From Oceanicella sp. SM1341 (GTDB lineage Bacteria > Pseudomonadota > Alphaproteobacteria > Rhodobacterales > Rhodobacteraceae): a DNA stretch of 64,000 nt. Below are positions 1 to 12,101 of the stretch, in pieces. Location: the NCBI RefSeq assembly GCF_003448965.1, contig NZ_QRGC01000005.1, positions 62,001-126,000 of the forward strand, given 5' to 3'. The notes beneath the pieces were generated by a model. That model ran no database searches. It was not told the DNA's origin and was given only the letters and a program-made list of their open reading frames with translations. A program made the translations under genes and the position numbers. The first letter of the stretch is position 1. The number at the start of each line of letters is the position of its first letter.

Positions 1-2327
<2,327 letters not shown>

Positions 2328-2567
2328 GCTCGTCCTTACCTATGCTGTTGCCGCGACGGGTGGGGAGAACCGTCGCGCAGCGTTCCGCCTGGGGGTGGGA
2401 TCCAATGCGTAAAACGGCTTCCCACACCGCTTTTCCCGGATCCGTCGTGCCCTCCAGGACAGCCCTTTGAACGGCTGCCCGAGACGACACGGGCTGAAGC
2501 CGCGAAACCGCGGCTCCAGCCTAGTGCATCAGCAATCTGTAGCGGGCATTGCCGCCCGCCGTCCAGA
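2328..2567 (-). promoter_or_regulatory. rplL-rpoB intergenic region with attenuator-like hairpin
   Basis: This 240-nt gap on the transcribed strand between rplL and rpoB holds a perfect 7-bp hairpin with a 4-nt loop (arms 2498-2504 and 2509-2515) and no obvious gene. In many bacteria this position carries an attenuator or RNase III site that sets the ratio of ribosomal protein to polymerase. The hairpin is seen; the role is inferred from position. Confidence 0.4.
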
Positions 2568-2945
2568 TTACTTGAGTTCGATCTTGGCGCCAGCCGCTTC
2601 CAGCTTCGCCTTGATCTCTTCGGCTTCGGCCTTCGGAGCCTGCTCCTTGACGGCCTTGCCGCCGGCCTCGACCAGTTCCTTCGCCTCTTTGAGGCCCAGG
2701 CCGGTGATGGCGCGGACTTCCTTGATCACGTTGATCTTCTGGGCGCCGGCCTCGACGAGGATCACGTCGAACTCGGTCTTCTCCTCGGCGGCCGGACCGG
2801 CCTCGGCAGCGGGGCCGGCCATCATGACGGCGCCGCCGGCGGCGGGCTCGATGCCGTACTCGTCCTTGAGGATGTTTTTCAGCTCGGAAGCTTCGAGAAG
2901 GGTCAGACCCACGATCTCTTCAGCAAGTTTCTTCAGATCAGCCAT
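2568..2945 (-). CDS. rplL: 50S ribosomal protein L7/L12
   Basis: This is the multicopy stalk protein of the large subunit that recruits translational GTPases. At 125 aa it has the normal length: an N-terminal dimerisation helix region ([19 protein letters not shown]), an Ala/Gly/Pro-rich hinge near residues 37-55, and the conserved C-terminal domain containing the [12 protein letters not shown] helix. It follows rplJ by 70 nt in the same unit. The start is the first ATG and gives a canonical N-terminus. Confidence 0.98.
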   Translation of the reverse strand: MADLKKLAEEIVGLTLLEASELKNILKDEYGIEPAAGGAVMMAGPAAEAGPAAEEKTEFDVILVEAGAQKINVIKEVRAITGLGLKEAKELVEAGGKAVKEQAPKAEAEEIKAKLEAAGAKIELK

Positions 2946-3015
2946 GGCTATATTCCGTTCAGTTCGTTGAATGTATCCGGTGTCGGTTGCCCGACCGGGT
3001 TCACATTGCCGTTAT

Positions 3016-3531
3016 TCAGGCCGCTTCGCGCTCTTCCAGGGTCTTGAGGATCCCTGCAATGTTCGAAGCAGGCGCGCCAATCGCAGAGGCAAGGTTGCTT
3101 GCCGGTGCACCGATCATGCCGACGATGGTCGCGATGAGTTCTTCGCGCGACGGCATGTTGGCGACCGCCTCGACCCCTGCGGGGTCAAGCACCGTCTCGC
3201 CCATCGCCCCGCCAAGGATGACATACTTGCTGTTGTCCTTGGCATAGGCCTTCGCGACTTTCGCCGCTGCAACGGGGTCCTCGGAGTAAGCGAGCACCGT
3301 CTGACCCTTGAGGAACTCACCCATCGCGGACGAGGGTTTGCCATCAAGGGCGATCTTGGCGAGCCTGTTCTTCGCGACGCGGACCGCACCACCTGCTTCA
3401 CGCATGCGGGCACGGAAATCCTGCATCTCGGCAACCGTGAGACCGGCGTAGTGAGCCACCACGACGACACCAGAGTCCGCAAAGATCTGGCCGAGTTCCT
3501 CGACCACACTTTCCTTTTGGGCTCTTTCCAC
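3016..3531 (-). CDS. rplJ: 50S ribosomal protein L10
   Basis: L10 is the base of the ribosomal stalk: it binds 23S rRNA and carries the L7/L12 dimers on its C-terminal helix. The 171-aa product has the typical N-terminal region ([20 protein letters not shown]) and an Ala-rich C-terminal helix. It is preceded by a 263-nt leader and followed by rplL. In other bacteria L10 represses its own mRNA through such a leader. Confidence 0.97.
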   Translation of the reverse strand: MERAQKESVVEELGQIFADSGVVVVAHYAGLTVAEMQDFRARMREAGGAVRVAKNRLAKIALDGKPSSAMGEFLKGQTVLAYSEDPVAAAKVAKAYAKDNSKYVILGGAMGETVLDPAGVEAVANMPSREELIATIVGMIGAPASNLASAIGAPASNIAGILKTLEEREAA

Positions 3532-3794
3532 AGTCTTGCTCCAGTACAGTGGCGGTCCGGGGATATCCCCTCGCCGCCGGCTCGTGTGAACCGGGAGCGA
3601 ACTCCCGGTCTCTCAGGTCCCGTCCGGGGTCCCGCCAAGATCCGATCGGCCCGTGGGCCAGGTCTGATCCTGTCCGTTCCCCGTCTATGGCAGGATATTA
3701 AGCCCCTGCGGGCACCCACCGTCTCGGACGGATGGCCCCCTCCCCGAAGGGAGGCGGCCGGACATCCCCGGGCCTGAAACCCGGGGAATTCCTC
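3532..3794 (-). promoter_or_regulatory. rplJ leader region (probable L10 autoregulatory leader)
   Basis: This is a 263-nt gene-free segment between the rplA stop and the rplJ start, on the transcribed strand. A 7-bp hairpin with a 7-nt loop (arms 3766-3772 and 3780-3786) sits 8 nt past the rplA stop. Position and length match the L10-binding leader known upstream of rplJL in many bacteria. I did not fold it, so the kink-turn motif is unproved. Confidence 0.45.
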
Positions 3795-4493
3795 TTACTC
3801 GGCGACGGCGTCGGAGACGGCCACCGAGACGCCCGGCCCCATGGTGGAGCTGAGCGAGATCTTCTTCATGTAGACGCCCTTGGCGCCGGCCGGCTTCGCG
3901 CGGTTCACGGCGGCGACGAAGGCCTTCACATTCTCCGCGAGCTTCTCGGCATCGAAGCTGGCCTTGCCGACCGAACCCTGGATGATACCGGCCTTCTCGA
4001 CCTTGAACTGGACCTCGCCGCCCTTGGCGTTCTTCACCGCGGTCGCGACATCCATGGTCACCGTGCCCACTTTCGGGTTCGGCATCAGGTTGCGCGGGCC
4101 GAGGATCTTGCCGAGGCGGCCGACGATCGGCATCATGTCCGGGGTCGCGATGCAGCGATCGAACTCGATCGTGCCGCCCTGGATGGTCTCCATCAGGTCC
4201 TCGGCGCCCACGATGTCGGCACCGGCTTCCCTGGCCTCGTCCGCCTTCGGGCCGCGGGCGAAGACCGCCACGCGCACCGTGCGGCCGGTGCCGTTCGGCA
4301 GGTTCACCACGCCGCGGACCATCTGGTCCGCGTGGCGGGGGTCCACGCCGAGGTTCATCGAGATCTCGACGGTCTCGTCGAATTTCGCCGAGGCGGCACC
4401 CTTGATGAGGGCCAGGGCGTCGGAGACCGGGAGATCGGCCTTGCCCGCGAACTGGGCGCGGGCGGCGGTGATGCGTTTACCGTGCTTGGCCAT
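3795..4493 (-). CDS. rplA: 50S ribosomal protein L1
   Basis: L1 forms the mobile L1 stalk of the 50S subunit that handles E-site tRNA. The 232-aa product has family length and the signature around [17 protein letters not shown]. The ATG at 4493 lies two bases after the rplK stop, so the genes are translationally linked. A longer reading frame runs upstream through rplK, but the MAKHGKR start is the family start. Confidence 0.98.
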   Translation of the reverse strand: MAKHGKRITAARAQFAGKADLPVSDALALIKGAASAKFDETVEISMNLGVDPRHADQMVRGVVNLPNGTGRTVRVAVFARGPKADEAREAGADIVGAEDLMETIQGGTIEFDRCIATPDMMPIVGRLGKILGPRNLMPNPKVGTVTMDVATAVKNAKGGEVQFKVEKAGIIQGSVGKASFDAEKLAENVKAFVAAVNRAKPAGAKGVYMKKISLSSTMGPGVSVAVSDAVAE

Positions 4494-4495
4494 GA

Positions 4496-4924
4496 TTAAC
4501 CCTTCACCTCGATACCCATCGACCGGGCGGAGCCCAGGATGATCTGCATCGCGCCCTCGACATCGGTGGCGTTGAGGTCGGCCATCTTCGCCTCGGCGAT
4601 CTCGCGGACCTGCTTCACGCTGACCGAGCCGGCAACGGCGCGGCCGGGGGTCTTGGACCCGCCGTCGAGCTTCGCGGCCTTCTTCAGGTAGTACGACGCC
4701 GGGGGCGTCTTCGTCACGAAAGTGAACGACTTGTCCTGATAGTAGGTGATGATGCAGGGAATGGGCATCCCCGGCTCCATCTCCGCGGTCTTCGCGTTGA
4801 AGGCCTTGCAGAATTCCATGATGTTGATCCCGCGCTGACCGAGCGCAGGGCCGATGGGGGGCGACGGGTTCGCCTTGCCGGCCTTCACCTGAAGCTTCAG
4901 GGAGCCGATAACTTTCTTGGCCAT
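4496..4924 (-). CDS. rplK: 50S ribosomal protein L11
   Basis: L11 binds the GTPase-associated region of 23S rRNA and is needed for RelA activation. The product is 142 aa, starting [16 protein letters not shown], with the conserved [21 protein letters not shown] segment. An in-frame ATG five codons upstream (4939) exists, but the MAKK start is the one conserved in the family and has a GGAGG-like site just before it. It heads the rplKA pair behind nusG. Confidence 0.98.
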   Translation of the reverse strand: MAKKVIGSLKLQVKAGKANPSPPIGPALGQRGINIMEFCKAFNAKTAEMEPGMPIPCIITYYQDKSFTFVTKTPPASYYLKKAAKLDGGSKTPGRAVAGSVSVKQVREIAEAKMADLNATDVEGAMQIILGSARSMGIEVKG

Positions 4925-5027
4925 GGGGCCATCCTCCAATTACCACCCGAAGGACGCGACCTCCGGGCACTGCGGTTCGTGGTCCGGCACCGCGGCGCGC
5001 CGCGACGACCTCCCACGCTTGAGACGG

Positions 5028-5561
5028 TCAGGACGCTTTCTGCACCTGGCCGTATTCCAGCTCGACCGGGGTGGCCCGGCCGAAGATCGACACGGTCACC
5101 TTGAGGCGGGCGTTCACGTCATCCACCTCCTCGACCATGCCGGCGAAGCTCTCGAACGGGCCGTCGACCACGGTCACCTGCTCACCGATCTCGAAGGTGA
5201 TGGCCGGACGCGGCCGCTCGATCCCTTCCTCGACCTGGTTGAGCAGGCGGGCCACCTCTGCGTCGCGCAGCGGGGTCGGCTTGCCCTGCGGACCGAGGAA
5301 CCCGGTCACGCGGTTGGTATTCGCGACGAGGTGATAGGTCTCGTCCGTCAGCTGCATCTTCACCAGCACATAGCCCGGCATGAAGCGCCGCTCGCTCTGC
5401 ACCTTCTTGCCCCGACGGACCTCGACGACCTCCTCGGTCGGCACGAGCACGTCCTCGATCAGCTCGGAGAGACCCTTCTGCTCGGCCCCTTCCTTGATCG
5501 ACTCGGCCACCTTCTTCTCGAAATTCGAAAGAACATGTACCGAGTACCAGCGCTTGGCCAT
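5028..5561 (-). CDS. nusG: Transcription termination/antitermination factor NusG
   Basis: NusG binds the polymerase clamp through its N-terminal NGN domain (MAKRWYSVHVLSNFEKKVA) and recruits Rho or the ribosome through its C-terminal KOW domain (around FEIGEQVTVVDGPFESFAG, residues 123-141). The 177-aa length is normal. It lies 143 nt after secE and 103 nt before rplK on the same strand, the classical order. Confidence 0.98.
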   Translation of the reverse strand: MAKRWYSVHVLSNFEKKVAESIKEGAEQKGLSELIEDVLVPTEEVVEVRRGKKVQSERRFMPGYVLVKMQLTDETYHLVANTNRVTGFLGPQGKPTPLRDAEVARLLNQVEEGIERPRPAITFEIGEQVTVVDGPFESFAGMVEEVDDVNARLKVTVSIFGRATPVELEYGQVQKAS

Positions 5562-5704
5562 GAGACCTCGTCCTCACCGTGTCTTGAGGGCGAAAAACCG
5601 GCCGTCCGGCACTCTCGCCCCAATAAATTTGAGCGCGCAACCCGAATCAGCGCGCGCCCCTCTCATCGTCGGAGTGTCGCACTTACAGGCGACGGCCGGG
5701 AAAA

Positions 5705-5902
5705 TCAAGAGGCGAGGGTCAGGATGCCTTCGAGCCCGAGCTGGATGATCTGGTCGACCGCAAAGAAGAAGATGGCCATGATCGTGGCCATGATGAAGAC
5801 GATGATCGTGGTGGTCACCGTCTCGCGCCGCGAGGGCCAGACCACCTTGGCAGCCTCGGCCCGGACCTGCTGCATGAACTGGAATGGGTTGCTGCGCGCC
5901 AT
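5705..5902 (-). CDS. secE: Preprotein translocase subunit SecE
   Basis: This is a 65-aa single-span SecE of the short alphaproteobacterial type: a cytoplasmic amphipathic segment with the conserved EAAKVVWPSRRET motif followed by one membrane helix (about residues 31-50). It clamps SecY in the translocon. It lies between tRNA-Trp and nusG. The frame is open further upstream through the tRNA, but the MARSNPF start is the only sensible one. Confidence 0.97.
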   Translation of the reverse strand: MARSNPFQFMQQVRAEAAKVVWPSRRETVTTTIIVFIMATIMAIFFFAVDQIIQLGLEGILTLAS

Positions 5903-5930
5903 CACTCTCACCTTCCCGTCTCGTCCGCGC

Positions 5931-6006
5931 TGGCAGGGGCGATAGGACTCGAACCTACGACCCTCGGTTTTGGAGACCGATGCTCTACCAACTGAGCTAC
6001 ACCCCT
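5931..6006 (-). tRNA. tRNA-Trp (anticodon CCA)
   Basis: The minus strand folds as a full cloverleaf: a 7-bp acceptor stem (AGGGGTG with CGCCCCT, one G-U), D arm TAGCTCAGTTGGTAGAGC, anticodon loop CTCCAAA and T arm containing GGTTCGAGTCC. The 3' CCA is encoded at 5933-5931. Its place directly before secE-nusG is the usual location of tRNA-Trp in proteobacteria. Confidence 0.98.
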
Positions 6007-6111
6007 GTGCCCCCGTGCCGGGCCGCCAGGCCCGCTCCGGGTGCAAGGCCTGCGCGGCCAAGCTTGCGTCCCGCCGGCTCCCCAGGACGGGGCGCTCCGG
6101 CGAGCCCCCGC

Positions 6112-6140
6112 TTCCTACCGACTCGGCTCACCCGTTTCAA
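6112..6140 (-). promoter_or_regulatory. Candidate promoter for tRNA-Trp-secE-nusG
   Basis: On the minus strand a TTGAAA -35-like box (6140-6135) is followed after 17 nt by TAGGAA (6117-6112). It lies about 105 nt upstream of the mature tRNA-Trp 5' end. The -10 is weak, so this is only a candidate. Confidence 0.35.
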
Positions 6141-6340
6141 GCCAAGAATGCATGCCCCGTACCGCTTTCACCGGGCTTTTTTCACCCCTCCCCCGCCGCA
6201 TCCCTCCGGACGCTATCCGCCCGCGCGGCAGCGCCTCGGAAACCCGCGCGGCAGCGCCCTGAAACGGGCCCGCCGTGACGCCGCGGAACATGGGGGAGAG
6301 AAGGGTATATCGTGCGCCGCACCCCGCCTTTCAACACCCC

Positions 6341-6377
6341 GCAAAAGCGAACGGGCCGCCCGGTGAGGGGCGGCCCG
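6341..6377 (-). terminator. Terminator after tuf
   Basis: A perfect 9-bp GC stem (CGGGCCGCC at 6377-6369 on the minus strand, pairing with 6360-6352) with an 8-nt loop is followed on the transcribed strand by a T-rich run (gttcgctttt, 6351 downward). It starts 38 nt past the tuf stop. Confidence 0.75.
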
Positions 6378-6415
6378 CAGGCTGTCGATGGCTCCGGGCC
6401 GGGGCCCGGGTCCGA

Positions 6416-7591
<1,176 letters not shown>

Positions 7592-7782
7592 CGCCTTCGT
7601 CCCAGTTTCGCCGGACCGGGAAGTGGTCCGGAAGATTCACGCGCAGGCCACTTAGGCAGAAACGCGGCACATGGCAACAGGAATGTCCCCCCTATGCGCG
7701 GTTTCGTCCCGTTCCGACGGGGAAACGGGAGGCCTGCGGCACCGGACTCTGAGGCCCGCGCCGGACCGGGCGTGGGGAGGAA

Positions 7783-7856
7783 TGGAGCGGGTGATGGGAA
7801 TCGAACCCACGTCTTAAGCTTGGAAGGCTTCGGCTCTACCATTGAGCTACACCCGC
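7783..7856 (-). tRNA. tRNA-Gly (anticodon TCC)
   Basis: The minus strand gives GCGGGTG...CACCCGC acceptor arms, D arm TAGCTCAATGGTAGAGC, anticodon loop with TCC, T arm GTGGGTTCGATTCCCAT, discriminator T and an encoded CCA (7785-7783). It lies upstream of tuf on the same strand, the common tRNA-Gly-tuf arrangement. Confidence 0.97.
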
Positions 7857-7866
7857 GACCGGCGCC

Positions 7867-7896
7867 CATATAGCGCCGCATCGCCCTCCCCTGCAA
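7867..7896 (-). promoter_or_regulatory. Candidate promoter for tRNA-Gly-tuf
   Basis: Minus strand: TTGCAG (7896-7891), 18-nt spacer, TATATG (7872-7867), ending about 10 nt before the tRNA-Gly 5' end, a typical tRNA promoter distance. Confidence 0.5.
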
Positions 7897-8015
7897 GCCC
7901 CCGCTTCGGCATGGCTTTCCGCGGCGCCGGGCCCGGGCCTCCGCGACGCGGGGCGCGACAGCGCCGCCCCGGCATGCTCAGATGACCTCACGTGAAGCCA
8001 GGGAGGAGAGCCGCC

Positions 8016-8783
8016 ATGCAGAGCGCGTCGGAGCACGTGGAGATCAGCCTCGCCGAGGGGGTGCAGACCATCCGGCTCGACCGGCCGGAGAAGAAGAACG
8101 CCGTGACGGAGGACATGTACGGCGCCATCGCCGAGGCGCTGGAGCGCGGCAACACCGACCCCGCCATCGGCGCGCATCTGTTCTGCGGGCAGCGGGGCGT
8201 CTTCAGCGCGGGGCAGGACCTCTCGGCCTTCCTCGCGCCGGGCGAAGGCGTGCCGCCGCAGCTCGACCGGTTCCTCGATGCCCAGGTGCTGGCGGAGAAG
8301 CCCATGGTCGCGGCGGTGGACGGCATGGCCATCGGCATCGGCACCACGCTGCTCATGCAGTGCGACATGGTGTTCTGCAGTCCGGCCGCGGTGTTCCGCA
8401 CGCCCTTCACCGATCTCGGCGGGGTGCCGGAGAACGCCTCCTCGCTGCTGGCCCCGCAGATCATGGGGCCGCTCTGGGCCTTCGAGCTGCTGTGCCTGGG
8501 AGAGACCTTCGGGGCGGAGCGGGCGCTGGCCGCGCGGCTGGTGAATGCCATCCTGCCCGCGGAGGCGCTGGAGGCGCATGCCTTCGGCGTGGCGGCGCGG
8601 CTGGCGGCGAAACCGCCCCTCGCGCTGGCCGAGGCGCGCGCCCTCATGCGCGGGCCGGCGGAACTGCGGCTGGAGGTGAGCCGGCGGGAGCGGACGCGGT
8701 TCTTCGAGCGTATCCGCTCGGAGGAGGCGCGGGCGGCGCTGGCCGCCGCCTTCGCGCCGAAGCCCTCAGCGCACCCGGGCTGA
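8016..8783 (+). CDS. Enoyl-CoA hydratase/isomerase family protein
   Basis: This 255-aa crotonase-fold enzyme acts on acyl-CoA thioesters. The oxyanion-hole segments are FSAGQDLSAF (about residue 62) and GMAIGIGTT (about residue 103). The DLGGVPENASS stretch resembles the delta3-delta2-enoyl-CoA isomerase subgroup, with a Glu at the catalytic position, rather than classical hydratases. I therefore favour an isomerase or a general fatty-acid role. The ATG at 8016 has a GGGAGGAGAG site 7 nt upstream; a GTG eight codons earlier lacks one. The 3' end overlaps the convergent EamA gene by 18 nt. Confidence 0.85.
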   Translation: MQSASEHVEISLAEGVQTIRLDRPEKKNAVTEDMYGAIAEALERGNTDPAIGAHLFCGQRGVFSAGQDLSAFLAPGEGVPPQLDRFLDAQVLAEKPMVAAVDGMAIGIGTTLLMQCDMVFCSPAAVFRTPFTDLGGVPENASSLLAPQIMGPLWAFELLCLGETFGAERALAARLVNAILPAEALEAHAFGVAARLAAKPPLALAEARALMRGPAELRLEVSRRERTRFFERIRSEEARAALAAAFAPKPSAHPG

Positions 8784-9686
8784 GACCGGAACCGCCACCG
8801 GCACCGATGCCGGGCGGAACAGCTCGAGCCGGGCGAGCAGCGCGGTGACCTGGCGCGGCGTGGCGGCGGTGATCATGCCGCCGGCCACCAGCGCCACGAG
8901 GCCGGAGAGCGTGGCCTCGCCCGGGATCTCGCCGAACCAGACAACCCCCACGGCCACGGCCGCGATCACGTTGAAATAGGTGAAGGGCGCCAGCACCGAG
9001 GCCTCGCTCAGCCGGAAGGCCAGGATGGTGAGCAGGTGGCACAGGGCGGAGAGCACGCCGAGCACCAGCGCCCAGCCGAGGTAGGCGGTGTCGAGCTGCG
9101 GCACGCCTTCGGCGAAGGCGAGCGGGGCGATCATCGCGGCGCCCATCAGGCTCTGCAGCGCGAGCGGCGCGAAGGTGCCGGAGGTGGCCCGCTGCGCGCG
9201 CGAGGCGGTGTAGAACCCGCCCAGCATCGCGCCGCCGGCCAGCGCCAGCAGCGTGCCCCGCTCGAGCCCCATGCCGGGGTCCATGATCACCACCGCGCCG
9301 AGGATGCTCAGAAGCGAGCCGATGACACGGGTCTGGGTGAGGCGCTCGCCGAGGAAGATCACCGAAAGCACGGTGGAGACGATCGGCGCGATGAGGAAGC
9401 CGCCCACGGCCTCGGCCATCGGCACCATGGAGAGCGCCATGATGAAGCTGGTCATCGCGCCCATCATCAGGGCGGCGCAGAGCACCTGGCCGCCAAGGCC
9501 CGCGCGCTCGATGCGCAGCGATTCGCCCCGCGCCTTCGCGGCGACGACGGAGACGAGCCCGGCTGCCATGTACCTGGTAAAGCAGATGAAAATCGGCGTG
9601 TAGGCCAGTGACATTTCCTTCGCGACGCCGTCGAGAGCGGGCGTGAGCGACATTGCGGCCAGAATGTACCAGATACCGTTTTTCAT
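8766..9686 (-). CDS. EamA/DMT-family transporter
   Basis: This 306-aa inner-membrane protein has about ten hydrophobic segments arranged as two EamA repeats (roughly residues 5-140 and 150-285), the pattern of drug/metabolite exporters. The substrate cannot be read from sequence. It is monocistronic and converges on the isomerase gene. The upstream 211 nt are notably AT-richer than the surroundings and probably hold its promoter. Confidence 0.85.
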   Translation of the reverse strand: MKNGIWYILAAMSLTPALDGVAKEMSLAYTPIFICFTRYMAAGLVSVVAAKARGESLRIERAGLGGQVLCAALMMGAMTSFIMALSMVPMAEAVGGFLIAPIVSTVLSVIFLGERLTQTRVIGSLLSILGAVVIMDPGMGLERGTLLALAGGAMLGGFYTASRAQRATSGTFAPLALQSLMGAAMIAPLAFAEGVPQLDTAYLGWALVLGVLSALCHLLTILAFRLSEASVLAPFTYFNVIAAVAVGVVWFGEIPGEATLSGLVALVAGGMITAATPRQVTALLARLELFRPASVPVAVPVSARVR

Positions 9687-9897
9687 CTTTTACCCTGTTT
9701 CAAATCAGCTTCTCGGCCGCGTGGCGGAACAGAAATGAGACTGCGCGCAACCCTAGGATGATTCCATTCTTACTAGACCGGAGATTGATCGCGCAAGAGT
9801 TGATACACACTAATTAACAATGAGTTACCGAATAGCTGGCATTAACACTCCTGGCGTGCAGGCCGGGAGCAATTCAACCGGGAATGATCGAGAGGGA
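9687..9897. promoter_or_regulatory. AT-rich intergenic region between the EamA and trmN6 genes
   Basis: These 211 nt sit upstream of the EamA gene and downstream of trmN6. They include stretches such as cacactaattaacaatgag (9806-9824) that are unusually AT-rich for this genome. It is the likely promoter region of the EamA gene, but no convincing -35/-10 pair stands out. Confidence 0.3.
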
Positions 9898-10671
9898 TCA
9901 GCGCCTTGCGGCGTCACTCTCCGTAAGGGCGAGTGGAGCGGCGTCGCGCAGCACCGCGAGGGCGGCGGCGGAGAAATCCTCGCCGTCGCGCAGGTGCCGC
10001 GGGCCTTCGTGCATCACCAGCGGCGCGAGCAGCCGGAACGGGCCGCGGCCGCCCTTGCGCGCGGTCAGGATCACCCGGCCCGCGGCCCGGCCCTCGCGCG
10101 CGGTGACCGGCAGCACGCAGGCGTGGCCGGCGCGGGTGCCGAGCGCGGTGATCAGCTCGGGCAGGCGCTCGGCGCGCTGGATGAAGGTGAGCCGGCCGCC
10201 GGGGCGCAGCCGGCGCAGCGCCGCGTCCACCCAGAGGCAGAGCGGCGTGGCGCTCTCGCGGTTCGCGCGGTCGCGGCCAGCATCGGCGGCGGCGGGGCTT
10301 CCGGGGGCGAAGTAGGGCGGATTCGAGATCACGTGATCGAAGCTCAGGCCGCGCACCTGCACCGGCGGGGCGGCAAGATCGCCCTCGTGCACGGCGAGGG
10401 TGAGCCCGGCCTCCGCCGCGTTGCGCCGGGCGAGATCGGCGTAGAAGGGCTGCAGCTCGAGCCCGTGCAGCTCCAGCCCCGGCACGCGGGTGCCGAGGCA
10501 GAGCGCCGCCGCCCCGACGCCGCAGCCCAGGTCGAGCACCCGCTCGCCCGCCAGCGCCGGCACGGCGGCGGCGAGCAGCACCGGGTCGGTCGCCGCCCGA
10601 TAGCCGTCGCGCGGCTGCCAGAGCATCAGGCGGCCGTCGAGGAAAGCGTCGCGCGTGAGCGCCGCCGTCAT
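9898..10671 (-). CDS. trmN6: tRNA1(Val) (adenine-37-N6)-methyltransferase-like protein
   Basis: This 257-aa SAM-dependent methyltransferase has motif I at VLDLGCGVGAA (about residue 45) and the catalytic NPPY motif in VISNPPYFAP (about residue 120), as in TrmN6/YfiC enzymes that methylate A37 of tRNA1(Val). The ATG at 10671 overlaps the stop of the DUF2007 gene (ATGA), indicating translational coupling. A longer frame starting further upstream is less likely for that reason. The target nucleotide is assigned by family only. Confidence 0.8.
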   Translation of the reverse strand: MTAALTRDAFLDGRLMLWQPRDGYRAATDPVLLAAAVPALAGERVLDLGCGVGAAALCLGTRVPGLELHGLELQPFYADLARRNAAEAGLTLAVHEGDLAAPPVQVRGLSFDHVISNPPYFAPGSPAAADAGRDRANRESATPLCLWVDAALRRLRPGGRLTFIQRAERLPELITALGTRAGHACVLPVTAREGRAAGRVILTARKGGRGPFRLLAPLVMHEGPRHLRDGEDFSAAALAVLRDAAPLALTESDAARR

Positions 10672-10889
10672 GGGTCCGGCGACCACTCGATCTCGTGGTC
10701 CGCCAGCATGCGCCGCGCGAGGTGAAGCTGGTCCCGGGCCACCATGATCCGCCGCGGCAACACGCCTATGCTGCCCTCGAGCACGCTCATGTGGACGTCC
10801 AGAACGAAGCAGTCTATACCCTCGCCTTCGAGCAAGGCGGTGACGAGGGCGATGAGCGTCGGGTCATTGGTCCGGAGGAGTTCCTGCAT
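10668..10889 (-). CDS. DUF2007 family small protein
   Basis: This 73-aa protein (MQELLRTNDPTLIALVTALL...) matches the DUF2007 pattern: an N-terminal ferredoxin-like half with LLEGEGIDCFVLD and a C-terminal VARDQLHLARRMLADH. Such proteins are called putative signal-transducing proteins, but their role is unknown. It overlaps trmN6 by 4 nt, and that pairing is common in Rhodobacterales as I remember it. Confidence 0.8.
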   Translation of the reverse strand: MQELLRTNDPTLIALVTALLEGEGIDCFVLDVHMSVLEGSIGVLPRRIMVARDQLHLARRMLADHEIEWSPDP

Positions 10890-10998
10890 GGCACTGGTGA
10901 TACTTCGCCACGACCCGCAGGTCGAGACCGCGTTGCACGGACAGACGACACAGTCACGCGACAGACAGTTACGCGACAGGGGCATGCGAGGGGGACTT

Positions 10999-11988
10999 AT
11001 GCTGACCGGGGATCCGCTGGAACAACTCATGTCGCGGCTCGGGGCCGACCTCGATGCGGTGAACGGCCTGATCCGCGAGCGGATGGCCAGCGAGCACGCG
11101 CCGCGCATCCCGGAAGTGACAGCCCACCTGATCGAGGCCGGCGGCAAGCGCATCCGCCCGCTGCTCACCGTGGCCTCCGCGCGCATCTGCGGCTACGAGG
11201 GCCCGCATCACCTCGGCCTCGCCGCCACGGTGGAGTTCATCCACACCGCCACGCTGCTGCATGACGACGTGGTCGACGAGAGCAGCCAGCGCCGCGGCCG
11301 GCCCACGGCGAACCTGCTCTGGGACAACCAGTCCTCCGTGCTGGTGGGCGACTATCTCTTCGCCCGTGCCTTCCAGCTCATGGTCGAGCCGGGCAACCTC
11401 AAGGTGCTCTCCATCCTCTCCAACGCCTCCGCCGTGATCGCGGAGGGCGAGGTGCTGCAGCTCGCCAAGGCGCGTTCGCTGGAGATGGACGAGGCCACCT
11501 ACATGCAGGTGATCCGCGGCAAGACCGCCGCCCTCTTCGCCGCCGCATGCGAGGCCGGCGCCGAGATCGCCTCCGCCGCGCCTGCCCATGTGGCGGCGCT
11601 GCGCGACTATGGCAACGCGCTCGGCATCTCCTTCCAGATCGCCGACGACCTGCTCGACTACGGCGGCAAGACCGCCCAGCTCGGCAAGAACACCGGCGAC
11701 GATTTCCGCGAGGGCAAGGTGACCCTGCCGGTGCTCTACGCCCTCGAGGCGGCCGACGCCGGGGAGCGTGCCTTCTGGACCCGGGTCATCGAGACCGGCG
11801 AGCAGCGCGAGGGCGACCTCGAGCAGGCCATCGCCCTGATGCAGCGCCACGGCGCGCTGGAGCGCACCCGCGAGCGCGCGCTCGACATCTCGGCCGAGGC
11901 CAAGGCCCGGCTGGAGGACCTGCCGCGCGGCGAGCTCACCAGCCTGCTGGCCGACCTGGCCGATTTCGTCGTCTCCCGCGTGGTCTGA
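10999..11988 (+). CDS. Polyprenyl diphosphate synthase (quinone side chain)
   Basis: This 329-aa trans-isoprenyl synthase makes the long isoprenoid tail of ubiquinone. The first Asp-rich motif is in LLHDDVVDESSQRR (DDxxD) and the second in QIADDLLDYGG; GGKRIRPLL marks the IPP-binding site. The chain length (probably C50 in this group) is not decided here. The ATG at 10999 follows a GAGGGGGA site with good spacing; an ATG five codons earlier is possible. It diverges from the DUF2007/trmN6 pair. Confidence 0.9.
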   Translation: MLTGDPLEQLMSRLGADLDAVNGLIRERMASEHAPRIPEVTAHLIEAGGKRIRPLLTVASARICGYEGPHHLGLAATVEFIHTATLLHDDVVDESSQRRGRPTANLLWDNQSSVLVGDYLFARAFQLMVEPGNLKVLSILSNASAVIAEGEVLQLAKARSLEMDEATYMQVIRGKTAALFAAACEAGAEIASAAPAHVAALRDYGNALGISFQIADDLLDYGGKTAQLGKNTGDDFREGKVTLPVLYALEAADAGERAFWTRVIETGEQREGDLEQAIALMQRHGALERTRERALDISAEAKARLEDLPRGELTSLLADLADFVVSRVV

Positions 11989-12101
11989 CGCCGGCCGCCG
12001 GACGGGGGCAGCCGCTCGCCGGCCGCGAAACCGGTTCGCAACCGGCGGGCATCCCCCGCGGGACCGGCCCGCCCGGATCACCGACCGAGGCACGGGCCCC
12101 G

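Larger units (their letters stand above)
6007..6415. other. Gap between tRNA-Trp and tuf, no gene seen
   Basis: These 409 nt contain a candidate promoter for the tRNA-Trp/secE unit (6112-6140) and the tuf terminator (6341-6377). I see no further coding potential; the open frames here are GC-driven shadows. Confidence 0.6.

Noticed and set aside
6170-6190. Plus-strand terminator-like ccgggcttttttc
   Set aside because: The possible stem is weak and no plus-strand gene precedes it.
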